From Ascoidea asiatica (lineage: Eukaryota; Ascomycota; Saccharomycetes; Ascoideales; Ascoideaceae), in contig BCKQ01000002.1 of assembly GCA_001600695.1 (NCBI GenBank), forward strand, positions 806,001 through 870,000: a stretch of DNA of 64,000 bases, in the 5' to 3' direction. The notes below the pieces were generated by a model. It saw only the letters and a program-made list of their open reading frames with translations, was not told where the DNA came from and did no database searches. Shown here in pieces: positions 9,296 to 19,097 of the stretch (position 1 is the stretch's first letter; each line of letters starts with the position of its first letter). The position numbers and the translations under genes are program-made.

Positions 9296-10667
9296 GCAAT
9301 TATGATAATTTACTCTGTTTATCATACTATCCTTAGGTGATACCTTTTTAATAGGATTTTACAAAAATGTAACTTATGAAATGCTGATGGATTTTATTCA
9401 ACGTTAGCTATCAATCGGCTTCTACTCTCATTATACACTTTTTTTTGGTTCCAATTTTAGTTTCTGGCTTCTTTTTATTTATTTTAAGTAATACATAGGA
9501 TTTTTTTTTTTGATTAGTATTGCAAAGGCAATATGCTCAGATTTTTAGGAAAAGTCTCATTTTCTTTTTCAATTTTGTTTATTTCTTTTTTATTTCCTTT
9601 TTTTTTTTTGTTTGCAAAAAGGTAAGAATATTTCAATCGTCTTTTGCTTTAGATATCTTCAAATAAATTTATCCTTTCCTGTGTAATAAGGTTGATACCG
9701 ACTAACCGTAATGGCCACTATTGTAAGTTAAATTCATATTTAATCAATAATTTTAGAAATTATAAAACTTTTAAAAACAATTCTTCTTAAAATAATTCGG
9801 TTAACTTCATCCAGGATTGTGTCTTTTTGACGTTCACTGAAAAAAATAAACCATGCCGAAGGAGCTTTTGATACAATTCTCCTTACAGTAGATGTCTTCA
9901 AGAACCACTATTTTGGTACTCTACTAAGTGCTGACTTTAGACTGAAGAAGGTAACTTTATATCCAACTTTGTCTCGCTATTCTATTTTTTTTTGCTTTTT
10001 TTGAATAACTCTGCAATTTAATTCTGGTTTCTTATTATTAAATTATGCAATGACATTTGATTGGCTTTTCTACAGTGCTATTTTTGTAAGTGGTCTGTCT
10101 AACTAGTAAAACTTTTAGAGCCTGTCAAAATATTCAAATCCTTTTTATAGAGGACCCTTTAGTAGGAATTTTCCAGGGAAAACCAAATCATTATTTCTCT
10201 TTAAAAGTTGATTACATTTTTATTACAGAGGTCGATTTTTATAAAATAAAACTAAATTGCTAGTGGACTACATAGATAAAAGCATTATTGCAGTAAATCC
10301 CTTTTTATTGAGTATAAGTCTATCCCAAGCTTCCGAAAAATTTTAATTGTCATATAAAAAATCAAAAAAAAAGAGTATTGAATACAATTGTAAAAAAAAA
10401 AAAGAGAATTTTCCCGAAAATGCTAGAATATTGCTAATAAAAAGAAAAACTGTTATTAGCTATTCAAAAAAGTAAAAAAAAGCTATAAACCAAAATTGAA
10501 ATTTGAAAGAAAAGAGTACACTCTTGAGGAATAATTGAGTATCAACCAGTGAGAAATAAGATGTACCAGAATTTTATTAAACAAAAATTTTTTGATGAAA
10601 ATTATTTTCATCATAAATTTTATAAAAAGGGAGAGTCTGAGAATAGTTAACAAATAAAATACATATA
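9296..10667. other. Spacer between inverted duplicate genes
   Basis: 1.37 kb between the 3' ends of the two copies, forming the loop of the inverted repeat. No open frame of note is present. It contains several long T or A runs (for example near 9597-9610 and 10392-10403). I see no transposon ends or origin motif that I can defend. Confidence 0.5.
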
Positions 10668-11189
10668 TTATAAATGTCTCGAAATATAAGCACGTATATT
10701 AAAACGACGGTGTTTCTTGGTCACTTTTGAAGGTTTATAATTTATGATATAACAACCATTAGAGCCAGATATAGCTGCTTTTCCATGAAAATTAAATCTT
10801 TCATAAACATCATCTTTTTCTATCATTATATATAAATGAAGCTGTTTTTCAGTCTCACTATCAAATGCATAAACAATAAAATGTTCAGTTCGGTGTAAAA
10901 CTCTGAAAATTGAGAATGGCATTTTATTTACTGCAGCAATATCACCATTTCCATCTAGGTTATTTTTTGTTGCATTTATTGTTACTAAGTTGAATTTATT
11001 TAAAGTAAATTCTGGGTCATTTGCAATTACTACTAAATATCTAGCGTTTGTATAATGATCAATCACAAATTCAAAGGCAAGATCAACTCTTGGAAAAGAC
11101 TTTTTACCATTCATTAATAGTTCATACAATCTCTTAATAACTTGATTCGTAGGCTTTGTCAAATCATAAGAAACCCCAACTGAACTCAT
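10668..11189 (-). CDS. Unrecognised protein, copy B of an inverted pair
   Basis: 173 residues, transcribed toward copy A. Residues 1-138 equal copy A. The rest (SGSNGCYIINYKPSKVTKKHRRFNIRAYISRHL) is related but diverged and ends basic. The protein looks like a small alpha/beta domain: LAFEFVIDHYTNARYLVVIAND, FSIFRVLHRTEHFIVYAFDSETEKQLHLYIMIE. I know no family to assign. Copy B probably keeps the ancestral reading frame, because copy A can be aligned to it at the end only after shifting by one base. Both copies being intact over the identical part suggests that the product is, or was recently, under selection. Confidence 0.75.
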   Translation of the reverse strand: MSSVGVSYDLTKPTNQVIKRLYELLMNGKKSFPRVDLAFEFVIDHYTNARYLVVIANDPEFTLNKFNLVTINATKNNLDGNGDIAAVNKMPFSIFRVLHRTEHFIVYAFDSETEKQLHLYIMIEKDDVYERFNFHGKAAISGSNGCYIINYKPSKVTKKHRRFNIRAYISRHL

Positions 11190-11540
11190 TTTTATTAATT
11201 TTTATTAGTTTCTATTAGTTTTTATTAGTTTTTTGTTGTTAGGTTTGTTGAGTGTTGATTGAAGTTTGAGTAAAATTAACTGTATTTACTTAAAGTTATA
11301 GGAGTAATATTAGATAAGTTGATTCCTAGTGAGTTTATATTTCTTTTTTGTTTGTTTTTATGATGATTTAAATAATAGTGAAGCTAAAAACAAAAGGGAG
11401 AAATGTAGTAAATATATATGTTCGAAGTTGAAATAATTTTAACAATAAACATTAAAGTAAAACCAGAGATTATATATTTTTGATTTTAGAATAGTAAGAA
11501 AAATCCAAGTTTCTGTAATTTGTAGATAAATATATATTAA
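10676..11540 (-). repeat. Right arm of an inverted gene duplication
   Basis: Reverse-complement partner of about 8440-9290. Outside the 428-bp identical block (10776-11203) the promoter-proximal part aligns only in patches (ATTACAGAAACTTGGAT at about 11500-11520, ATTCTAAAATC, ACTCAAACTTCAATCAACA). The duplication is therefore old, with a younger homogenised core. Confidence 0.85.
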
Positions 11541-12820
11541 AATACATCAAAAGCAAAATTACTCAAACCAACTGAGTGAATATTTTTATATTACTAGGAA
11601 TTGCACCTCTCAAAGTAAGCTAAAACTTGAAATAGTTTTATTTTAGAAGACATTTCACTATTGCATATTGTATTTACAATGACCCATAGTACAGTAAGCT
11701 TAAGAAACCCAGAGAAATGAAAACAAAATATTTTCCTAAATCATGCTATCATAAAAGGCTTTAAGACACAGAAGTTAGGATGAGCTCAAATTATACTTTA
11801 GGTCTCTTAATGACTAAATAAGTAGGATTATCCAATTAAAGAAAAAAAAAAAAGCTTTTAAATAACCCATAATTTCACAAATATTATAGTATTACTCAGC
11901 GAATATTATACTATCCAATATCCAAAAAAAAGAATAACCAAACAAAGAATAAAAAATGTAAATTATCCTTGAATACATTGGACAGATTTTTGTATTTCCT
12001 TTTTATTATTCGAAGCTCAATGCTAAGTCTCACATTTGCTTCAGATTCTAAAAGTTTTACTGGTATATCAAATATCCTGGTGCAAAATGGATATATTTTT
12101 CGGTAAGAGACAGAACCCTTGATGTTGGGTGAACCGCTATACTGCCAGAAACACTAAATACCACCTCAAAATCTTCTTTTTTACATAGTAAACGTTGTTT
12201 CTAAAACAAGAACAAAAACCTCAAAATAATCCAAATAATTTTTTTAAACACTTTAAACCCTTACAAACGGGACTATCTTTATATGTCATATGATTTAGCT
12301 TATTACTATGGTCCCGGACCACGCATTTTTGGCAGTATATAGTGGGGCCCGAAATTGGCCTCAAAAGAACCGTTATCGAAATCCGCCAAAAAACAAATCC
12401 GCAAATTTCCTTTAGACGCAAAAGCTCTGCACGCATATTTGCTACGCAAAAACAACGCTATTTGCGGATCTCTTTTTTTGTTTGCTTTACTCGATGAATA
12501 AACAAAAGAAAGTAAACATTGGAGAATAATGCCAATTTTATTTTTATATTCGATTCATTATTAACTGTTTAAAAATAAGATACTAATTGAGAGTAGTTGT
12601 GATCCTCAAATAATTTATTCAATAACCCATTTCTCTCAGACTTTTACTTATTTATTACGCCAATTGATCATTGATCATAATTTGTTTGTTTTTGTTTCTT
12701 TCAAAATAGAGAAACTCCAATGGAAATAGACTAACTTCAAAATATTAATCAATTTTTTTTTGTGCTAAATTTTTTTTATCTTTTTTTTTTTCAATCAAAT
12801 ATATCCTGTATTCATTTATC
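11190..12820. other. Divergent promoter region copy B / SLI15
   Basis: 1.6 kb. Up to about 11540 it belongs to the right arm of the inverted duplication. At 12270-12475 there is a GC-richer islet with several CGCAAA-type motifs: ATCCGCCAAA (12381-12390), ATCCGCAAAT (12397-12406) and its inverse ATTTGCGGAT (12460-12469). The same inverted pair occurs upstream of FRQ1. The minus-strand frame 12221-12436 is not supported as a gene. Confidence 0.5.
12381..12469. promoter_or_regulatory. Cluster of ATCCGCAAAT motifs upstream of SLI15
   Basis: ATCCGCCAAA, ATCCGCAAAT and the inverted ATTTGCGGAT lie within 90 bp, with further CGCAAA copies between them (12417-12421 and 12444-12449). An inverted pair of the same word is at 40316-40364. 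This repetition in an AT-rich genome suggests a factor-binding site; the factor is not identified. Confidence 0.35.
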
Positions 12821-15800
12821 ATGGAAAACTTTTGGGTAATGGATTTACTAAAAGGTTCAAAAAATGATAAAAAACTAATACCTGGAACTTCAAATTGGAT
12901 ATCATCTCAATTAGTTGAAAATAATAATCAAGTTACAAATTCTTTAGAAACTTTTTCAAAAAATTCTTTAAATCAAAATTTTGAGTGGTTAAATAATCAA
13001 ATGTTAGAAATTTTATCTTTTCAGAACGATAATGCTAACAATAAAAATCTAACGCTGCCTGAGATTTTATTTAAATCTCCTATTAAATCAACTAATGATC
13101 GAAATAATCAAGATAATTATAATATTAAAGATTCAGAAGAATTTGATGATACTTTTAATAATTCTAAAATTCAAATTTTACAAATAGATGAATCTGATAT
13201 TTCAACTGACAAAACTTTAACACCTTTAAAAAGTTTAAGTTTTCAACTTTTACCTCCATCAAGTATAAATAATGATAATGATATAAAACAACCAAAAGAA
13301 GAGAATTTTGAAAATTTTAGCGACAATGATCAAACTTTAACAAATGTGAACATTTCAAATCAAAGTAATCAAAGTAATCAAAGTTCTGAACAGATAATAG
13401 ATATTAACGTTTCTGATATTTCTGATTCTTTTAGTATGATAAGTCCTAGATTTCATGATCAAATTGAAAGAGAAAAAAAACCAAATAATGAAATACAAAC
13501 TAATACTGAAATAAACCAAGAAAATAATGAAGACAACGAAATTGAAGAAAATGAAGAAAATGAAGAAAATGGAGAAAATATTGGCAATCAAGAAAATGAA
13601 GAGGATGAAAATTTTAATAATCAAAATAATATAAATAATAATGTGGATCAGCGAATACCGTTAAAAAATATTACCTCAACAATAAATTCTCCAGTTAAAA
13701 GTGTCATTGAGAAGCCAAATAAACCTTTAAATTATAATTCTAATCACAATAATATGAATAGAGTTTCAAAAAAATTTCCAACTTTACCTAAAAAATTTTC
13801 AAATGCAAAAAAAAATGTTTCTAACAATTTTAAAAAATTAAATAGAACTTTCAATGGAAATTCTTTTCAAGTTTTTAAAGATAGTGATATTAATATAATT
13901 GAAGAAGAAAATGATATATATAAAAATGTTAATTTCAAAAAATTACCAAAAAGTGAAGGAGAATTATTAAAAATGAAATTAATAAACGATAATGAAAAAA
14001 CTAATGAAATTAATTGTCAATTAAAAGAAATTTATGAACAATCAGTTAAAAATCGAAATTTAAAAAGAAAAACTTTATTATTAAAAAATCAAGAATCTCA
14101 AAAGAAACAAGAAGCTATTTCTACTTTGATAAATGATTTAAAAAAACAAATCTCTGCTGAAACTGAAGAGCTTTTGAATATTCAAAATCCCAATATAGAT
14201 TCTCAAGATTCAAATATAATAACAAAAGAAGTCCTTGAATTAAAATTGAAACTTAAATCTTTACAGGTTGAGAAAGAACAAATCATTCAATTGGCAAAAA
14301 TGGAAAAACAAAGACATTCTAATTTGATATTAGAAGAGGAAAACCATTTAAAAATTTTAAAACTTGAAAAAAATCAAAGACTTGAAAGAATTAAAAATCT
14401 TGAACAAATTAAAAAACAAAGAGAACTTATAAATAAATTAGAAAATGAAAAATTTGAATCAGCTTTAGAAGATGAAAGAATAAAAAGAATTGAAGAAAAT
14501 GATAAAATTCAAATTCTTAGAGAAGAATTACAAAAAAAGAAAAGTGAAGAAGAAAAGACAAGACAAAATTTGGAAAAAATTAAAAGTCATTTAGAATTAA
14601 AAATTAATGCAGAAAATCAAAAACTTCAAAACTCATCCAAAGAATTGAGTAAAATTGAACAGCTTAATCAAAAGAGAAAAATTGTAATAGAAAAGGTTAG
14701 GAAGGATCTCGAAGATAAAATTCAAGAGCAATTAAACCTAGAAAAATCCCTTAAAGAAGAAGAAGAAAAATTACTTCAGCGAAAGTTAGAAATCATGGAG
14801 CAAATGACCAAAAAACGAAAATTAGAAGAGGAAAAAAAATTAAAACAAATTTTAGAAGAAGAAGAAGAAGCTAGGAAAAAGAAGATAGCTGAAGAAAAAG
14901 AACAGTTAAGAATTAAAAGGTATACTAATGATTTAAAGTTGAAAAATGAACAGCGACAAAAAAAAGAACAGGAAGCTAAACAAGCTTTGATTATACAGCA
15001 AAAAATTGAAAAGGAAGCTCAGCTTCAAAAACGGATAGCTCTAGAAGAAGAGTATAAAAAAAAACAGGAGATTGAAAAGCAAGAGATAAAAAACAAAGAA
15101 ATTGAAAAAGAGAACCTTAAAAGAATGCAAAGTAAAGAAAAAGATGAAAAAAAAGAAAAGCTTAAAAAACAAGACGAGGAATATAATCGAATAAAAATGG
15201 AAAAGGAAAAAGAAGAAGAAGAAAAGCAAAGAAAAAAAAATGAAGAAGAAAAAGAAGAGATAATACGCCGAGAAAAAGATGAAATTGAAAGAAAAAAAAG
15301 GCAAGCTGAGGAAGTAAGAATATTAAGAGAAGAAGAGGAAAAGACCCGAAAAAAAGAAATTGAAAAGTTCAAAAAAATGGGAGAAGAATTTCAAAAAAAG
15401 AGAGAACAAAGAATAGCTAAAAGAAAGAAAGAAATGGAGCTTGAAAAGTTGAACAAAAACTCCACAGCAGGTGCAAATGAAAATAGTTTTCACCAATATA
15501 CTTCACAAAAATTTAAAATGTCCGAAGAAATCAATGCTTTCAATGATTCTGTTTACAATTCTAATAATTTTTCAGGTAATGTTCCTAAGTCTGCTCCTTT
15601 ACCTTCAATAGAACAAGCAATTGAAGAAGAAAATGTCCAAAAAAACACTGGCTTCAAAAACCAATTAAATAAGACTGCGAATGAGAGCTTTTATAAAAGT
15701 GGATTACCTAAAAGACAAAATTTTTTCAGAAATGATGAAAATAAATCTAAACAAATTGAAGAAATTGATATTAGCTCCAATAATATATCAGATGACAATT

Positions 15801-17221
15801 TATCAAAACATGACACAAGCATTAATTGGAAAGAAATAAAACTCAATGATGATACCAGAAGAAAGGAAATGGAAAGGATAAAAAAATTAGCTAAGGAAAA
15901 AGTTATGAATATGAGATTTGAAAGTAAAAAAAATCTTGATATCAATTTTAATAAAGAAGAGAACTACAATGAAGCAAAAGCGAAGAAAAATGAAAAACAA
16001 AATTTCAAACTTGAATCTACTAAATTAAGATTTGAAGATCAGAATAATATAATTAATAATTTTAATGGGCGCCGTCCTTCGGAGTCTAGTAAAGAAATAA
16101 AGCAAAAGAAAATTAGTAACTACTTTTCTTTAAAAACCTTCAATGAGCTGGATAGAATTTCAAAAGTCTCAAGTCCAATTGCATTTAGAAAAACTGATTT
16201 TGGTAATGAAAAAAGCTTTTATTATGATAATGAAGAAAATGATAATAATATCAATAATATTAATAATAATAAAAATGATAAAAATAATAATAATAATAAT
16301 AATGGAAAAAACTTCAGTGAGAATTTTGGTGAAAACAAACTTCTTTCACGATTACTTCTTCCTACACAATCAAGTGCAGCCAAGTCAATAATGACTCAGT
16401 TTGGTAATCAGCAAAATTCAATTAGTCCATCAAAAGAAAAAGCTTCAAGAATCAGTAAATTCAAAACTTTGTCACCACTGAAAGCTAATGGTCTTAAGTT
16501 TAGTATGGGTTCAAAAACCAAATCAATTAATACAGGAAGAGCATCAACAACTATAAAAAGAAAATCAAATAAATTAGAAAATCAAGATCAAGGAAATAAT
16601 TCATTTTCTCGTAAGAGAAGTTTCAGTAGAACTTTAGGAAACAAAATTTCTTTTAATTCAATAGTTGAAAATGAAAACAAGAGACAAAAATTGAATACTA
16701 AAATAATCAATTCAAATAAAGAAAAAAATATCAATAACAACAATAGTCATTTTACTTCAAATAACAACAATAATATATCAAATATTTCCAAATTCAGCAC
16801 TTTTGCCAAAGGACCAATGACAATTAACTCTTCAAGAATAAAAAATTCAAATGGAATGAACATCAATGGTGATCCAATAAATGCAGTAATGAACAGTAGG
16901 AAAACTCCAACCCGAATCAATGGTACTTTTTCTCCAACAGTTTTACCTGATATAGAGTCAGGTTTTGAAGATGAACCTAAAGGAGAAGCACTTAAAGCCT
17001 GGGCAAATTCTCCAGAACTTAAGCAATTATTACTTCAACAAAAAATGATTGATCCCGAAAATGTTTTTGGACCTATAAGGCCATTAAAAATGGAAGATGT
17101 TTTTAAAAATTCTTCGGTGACAATCAATAAAGCAAGAGCTCGATCTACTTCTACAAGATGGGATGACAAAAGAACCAGACAGGAAAAACCTAACCCTCGA
17201 AGCTTCTTTGGACTTAAATGA
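12821..17221 (+). CDS. SLI15: INCENP/Sli15, inner centromere scaffold of the Aurora B complex
   Basis: Sli15 holds Aurora kinase (Ipl1), Survivin (Bir1) and Borealin (Nbl1) together and activates the kinase at kinetochores and the spindle midzone. The C-terminal IN-box is clear at 1394-1428: WANSPELKQLLLQQKMIDP followed by ENVFGPIRPLKMEDVF. It is followed by a basic segment ending STSTRW (1442-1447), which fits the TSS activation motif phosphorylated by the kinase. The N-terminus (PGTSNWISSQLVE, FEWLNNQMLEIL) is compatible with the CEN module that binds Survivin/Borealin. Residues about 375-880 are almost pure Glu/Lys/Arg/Gln helix, suggesting a coiled coil or single alpha-helix. The flanks are disordered and Asn-rich. 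At 1466 residues it is about twice the S. cerevisiae protein (698). The assignment rests mainly on the IN-box. Confidence 0.88.
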   Translation: MENFWVMDLLKGSKNDKKLIPGTSNWISSQLVENNNQVTNSLETFSKNSLNQNFEWLNNQMLEILSFQNDNANNKNLTLPEILFKSPIKSTNDRNNQDNYNIKDSEEFDDTFNNSKIQILQIDESDISTDKTLTPLKSLSFQLLPPSSINNDNDIKQPKEENFENFSDNDQTLTNVNISNQSNQSNQSSEQIIDINVSDISDSFSMISPRFHDQIEREKKPNNEIQTNTEINQENNEDNEIEENEENEENGENIGNQENEEDENFNNQNNINNNVDQRIPLKNITSTINSPVKSVIEKPNKPLNYNSNHNNMNRVSKKFPTLPKKFSNAKKNVSNNFKKLNRTFNGNSFQVFKDSDINIIEEENDIYKNVNFKKLPKSEGELLKMKLINDNEKTNEINCQLKEIYEQSVKNRNLKRKTLLLKNQESQKKQEAISTLINDLKKQISAETEELLNIQNPNIDSQDSNIITKEVLELKLKLKSLQVEKEQIIQLAKMEKQRHSNLILEEENHLKILKLEKNQRLERIKNLEQIKKQRELINKLENEKFESALEDERIKRIEENDKIQILREELQKKKSEEEKTRQNLEKIKSHLELKINAENQKLQNSSKELSKIEQLNQKRKIVIEKVRKDLEDKIQEQLNLEKSLKEEEEKLLQRKLEIMEQMTKKRKLEEEKKLKQILEEEEEARKKKIAEEKEQLRIKRYTNDLKLKNEQRQKKEQEAKQALIIQQKIEKEAQLQKRIALEEEYKKKQEIEKQEIKNKEIEKENLKRMQSKEKDEKKEKLKKQDEEYNRIKMEKEKEEEEKQRKKNEEEKEEIIRREKDEIERKKRQAEEVRILREEEEKTRKKEIEKFKKMGEEFQKKREQRIAKRKKEMELEKLNKNSTAGANENSFHQYTSQKFKMSEEINAFNDSVYNSNNFSGNVPKSAPLPSIEQAIEEENVQKNTGFKNQLNKTANESFYKSGLPKRQNFFRNDENKSKQIEEIDISSNNISDDNLSKHDTSINWKEIKLNDDTRRKEMERIKKLAKEKVMNMRFESKKNLDINFNKEENYNEAKAKKNEKQNFKLESTKLRFEDQNNIINNFNGRRPSESSKEIKQKKISNYFSLKTFNELDRISKVSSPIAFRKTDFGNEKSFYYDNEENDNNINNINNNKNDKNNNNNNNGKNFSENFGENKLLSRLLLPTQSSAAKSIMTQFGNQQNSISPSKEKASRISKFKTLSPLKANGLKFSMGSKTKSINTGRASTTIKRKSNKLENQDQGNNSFSRKRSFSRTLGNKISFNSIVENENKRQKLNTKIINSNKEKNINNNNSHFTSNNNNNISNISKFSTFAKGPMTINSSRIKNSNGMNINGDPINAVMNSRKTPTRINGTFSPTVLPDIESGFEDEPKGEALKAWANSPELKQLLLQQKMIDPENVFGPIRPLKMEDVFKNSSVTINKARARSTSTRWDDKRTRQEKPNPRSFFGLK

Positions 17222-17780
17222 TTGCTAGTATTTTTATTTTAGATTTTTTCAGATATTTTAGATTTTTTTTTGCAATGTTCCTATGTACTATAAATGTGTA
17301 TGATTAATGTAAATTTATTGTAATTTTATTATAATCGATAATCACTCCATATTCCGCATATTAGAATTTATATCAGTGATTTAAAGGTACCCAATAGAGT
17401 GGTCTCTTTTTGGCACGAGACTACAACCATTATAAACTGGTTCCGAGGGAATTCCGGCTCTTATTGTTTTTAATTTCCAAGCAAAAACTGAGAAGGTTAA
17501 ACAATTAAAGGGCCAACTTGTTCTCTTGCGCAAAGTGGGTGGGTGTAAAGCTAAATGATTATGATTGAGAAAACTTTTTTTGAGGATTATATCCAAAGAA
17601 TAAGATAAATCAGTTGAGATTATCTGTTTTTATTTCCAACAAGAATTATTTCCTTGATATATATCATTCAAGTACATTTTTACTTAATACATTGGACATT
17701 TGCCTTATAATTTACCTTTTATTGGTGAAGAATACTAATCTTGAATCAAATCTTCAAATCTAAATAAAGCAAAATTTAAG
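17222..17780. other. Spacer SLI15 3' end to SVP26 promoter
   Basis: About 560 bp between tandem genes. A less AT-rich part at 17385-17540 contains GTCTC ... GAGAC (about 17401-17421) and GGAATTCCGG (17449-17458), a word repeated upstream of VPS1. No gene is supported; the frame 17381-17596 (-) is taken as chance. Confidence 0.5.
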
Positions 17781-18587
17781 ATGATTCTTGATATTCTATC
17801 GTATTTTGGAATCACTTTTGGTTTTATATTTCTAACTTTAGCAATTGCCTCAGGTTTATATTATCTAAGTGAATTAGTTGAAGAATATGCTGAACCTACA
17901 AAACGAATTTTAATTAAAACTCTTGTCGCAGTTATACTGACATTTATTTTATTGATGGTTGTCGATGGTTTTCCATTTTGGTTATCTTTCTATTCAATTT
18001 GTTTAAATATATTATATCTTAAAAATTTACAAAAATTTCCTTATTTGAATATTGAAGATTATGAATTTATTTCTGCGCTGGTTTTAACTTTATTAAATCA
18101 TTATCTTTGGTTTAGATATTTTAATAATTTATCAAAATACTCACCAACTTATGAAGAAAGAATGAGTTCAGATTATCATCCTCCAAAAATTGCAAGTTTT
18201 AGTCAAATTGCAAGTTTCTTTGCTTTATGTGTATGGTTAGTTCCATTTGCTTTATTTGTTTCATTATCTGCTGGTGAAAATATTTTACCAAGTAGTAATG
18301 AAAATATAAATATAAACTTGAATTCAAATTCAAGTTCAAATCCATCTCATCATAAAAGATATAATAGCTCAGGCTCTGGTGCAAGTTCTGCAATAAGTGC
18401 AAGATTTTTTGAAAATACTGCTAACTTCGAAGAAACTGCCTCTAATGCATCTGTTGCTTTCACAAAAAAAAGTAGAGGTTTAATAAAATTAATAATAACG
18501 AAAGTGAAAGATTTAACTATAGATGCTTGTAGAGCTCTAGGAATTAAATTTGATGATGGTTATGGAAGACATGATAGGTTTGTCTAG
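17781..18587 (+). CDS. SVP26: Svp26/TEX261 ER-Golgi cargo adaptor
   Basis: Svp26 is a multispanning adaptor that loads type II membrane proteins such as Golgi mannosyltransferases into COPII vesicles. The first ~165 residues match the family, with hydrophobic spans near 3-28, 44-62, 64-82, 92-113 and 139-165. Family motifs include DYEFISALVLTLLNHYLWF and the following FRYF; NHYL is shared with animal TEX261. The product is 268 residues (about 228 in S. cerevisiae). The extra part is a cytosolic Asn/Ser-rich tail (170-215) and a basic helical end. Codon 100 (18078-18080) is CTG inside a membrane span. The promoter follows SLI15 by about 560 bp. Confidence 0.9.
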   Translation: MILDILSYFGITFGFIFLTLAIASGLYYLSELVEEYAEPTKRILIKTLVAVILTFILLMVVDGFPFWLSFYSICLNILYLKNLQKFPYLNIEDYEFISALVLTLLNHYLWFRYFNNLSKYSPTYEERMSSDYHPPKIASFSQIASFFALCVWLVPFALFVSLSAGENILPSSNENININLNSNSSSNPSHHKRYNSSGSGASSAISARFFENTANFEETASNASVAFTKKSRGLIKLIITKVKDLTIDACRALGIKFDDGYGRHDRFV

Positions 18588-19097
18588 AAGTTTGGTTTTT
18601 TTTCCATTTTGATTTTAATTTTTAATTTCAAATTCATATTTCCAGTCAGATTAACATTCAAAATTTACATTTACTGTTACATTTCCACTCGCATTTACAG
18701 TTACAGCTACATTTACAATTTCTTTATAATTTTCAATTTGGTTTCAAAAAGCTTTAAGGTTTAACATTTCTCACTTGTATTACTAATAGTTTTCGTTTGT
18801 ATAGATTATATAGCGTTAACTTATCTCTACTATCAACATATTTTTATCATATTATTCGTTGTTTTAATTATCAAAACGAAATGAAGGATAGAATCTTGAA
18901 TTTGAAAAAACTCATTCTATTGATGATTGAAAAGAACTGAAGAAAAATTATACCGTGCAATTATATAATGAAATTGAAAATATTCTTTTTTTTTTCTAAT
19001 ATAAGAAAAATCTATATATATAAAATTTGTACAAAAAAAGAAAAATCATGAAAAAAGTTAAAGCATTATACCATTCATTAAAAATTAAAATAAAAAA
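18588..19097. other. Convergent 3' spacer SVP26 / RGD2
   Basis: 510 bp with imperfect ACATTTAC/AGTTAC reiterations at 18650-18722. The small plus-strand frame 19027-19233 overlaps the RGD2 end and is not supported. Confidence 0.5.

Noticed and set aside
15025..15372. Minus-strand Phe/Ser-rich frames inside SLI15
   Set aside because: They are antisense shadows of the Glu/Lys-rich helix codons.
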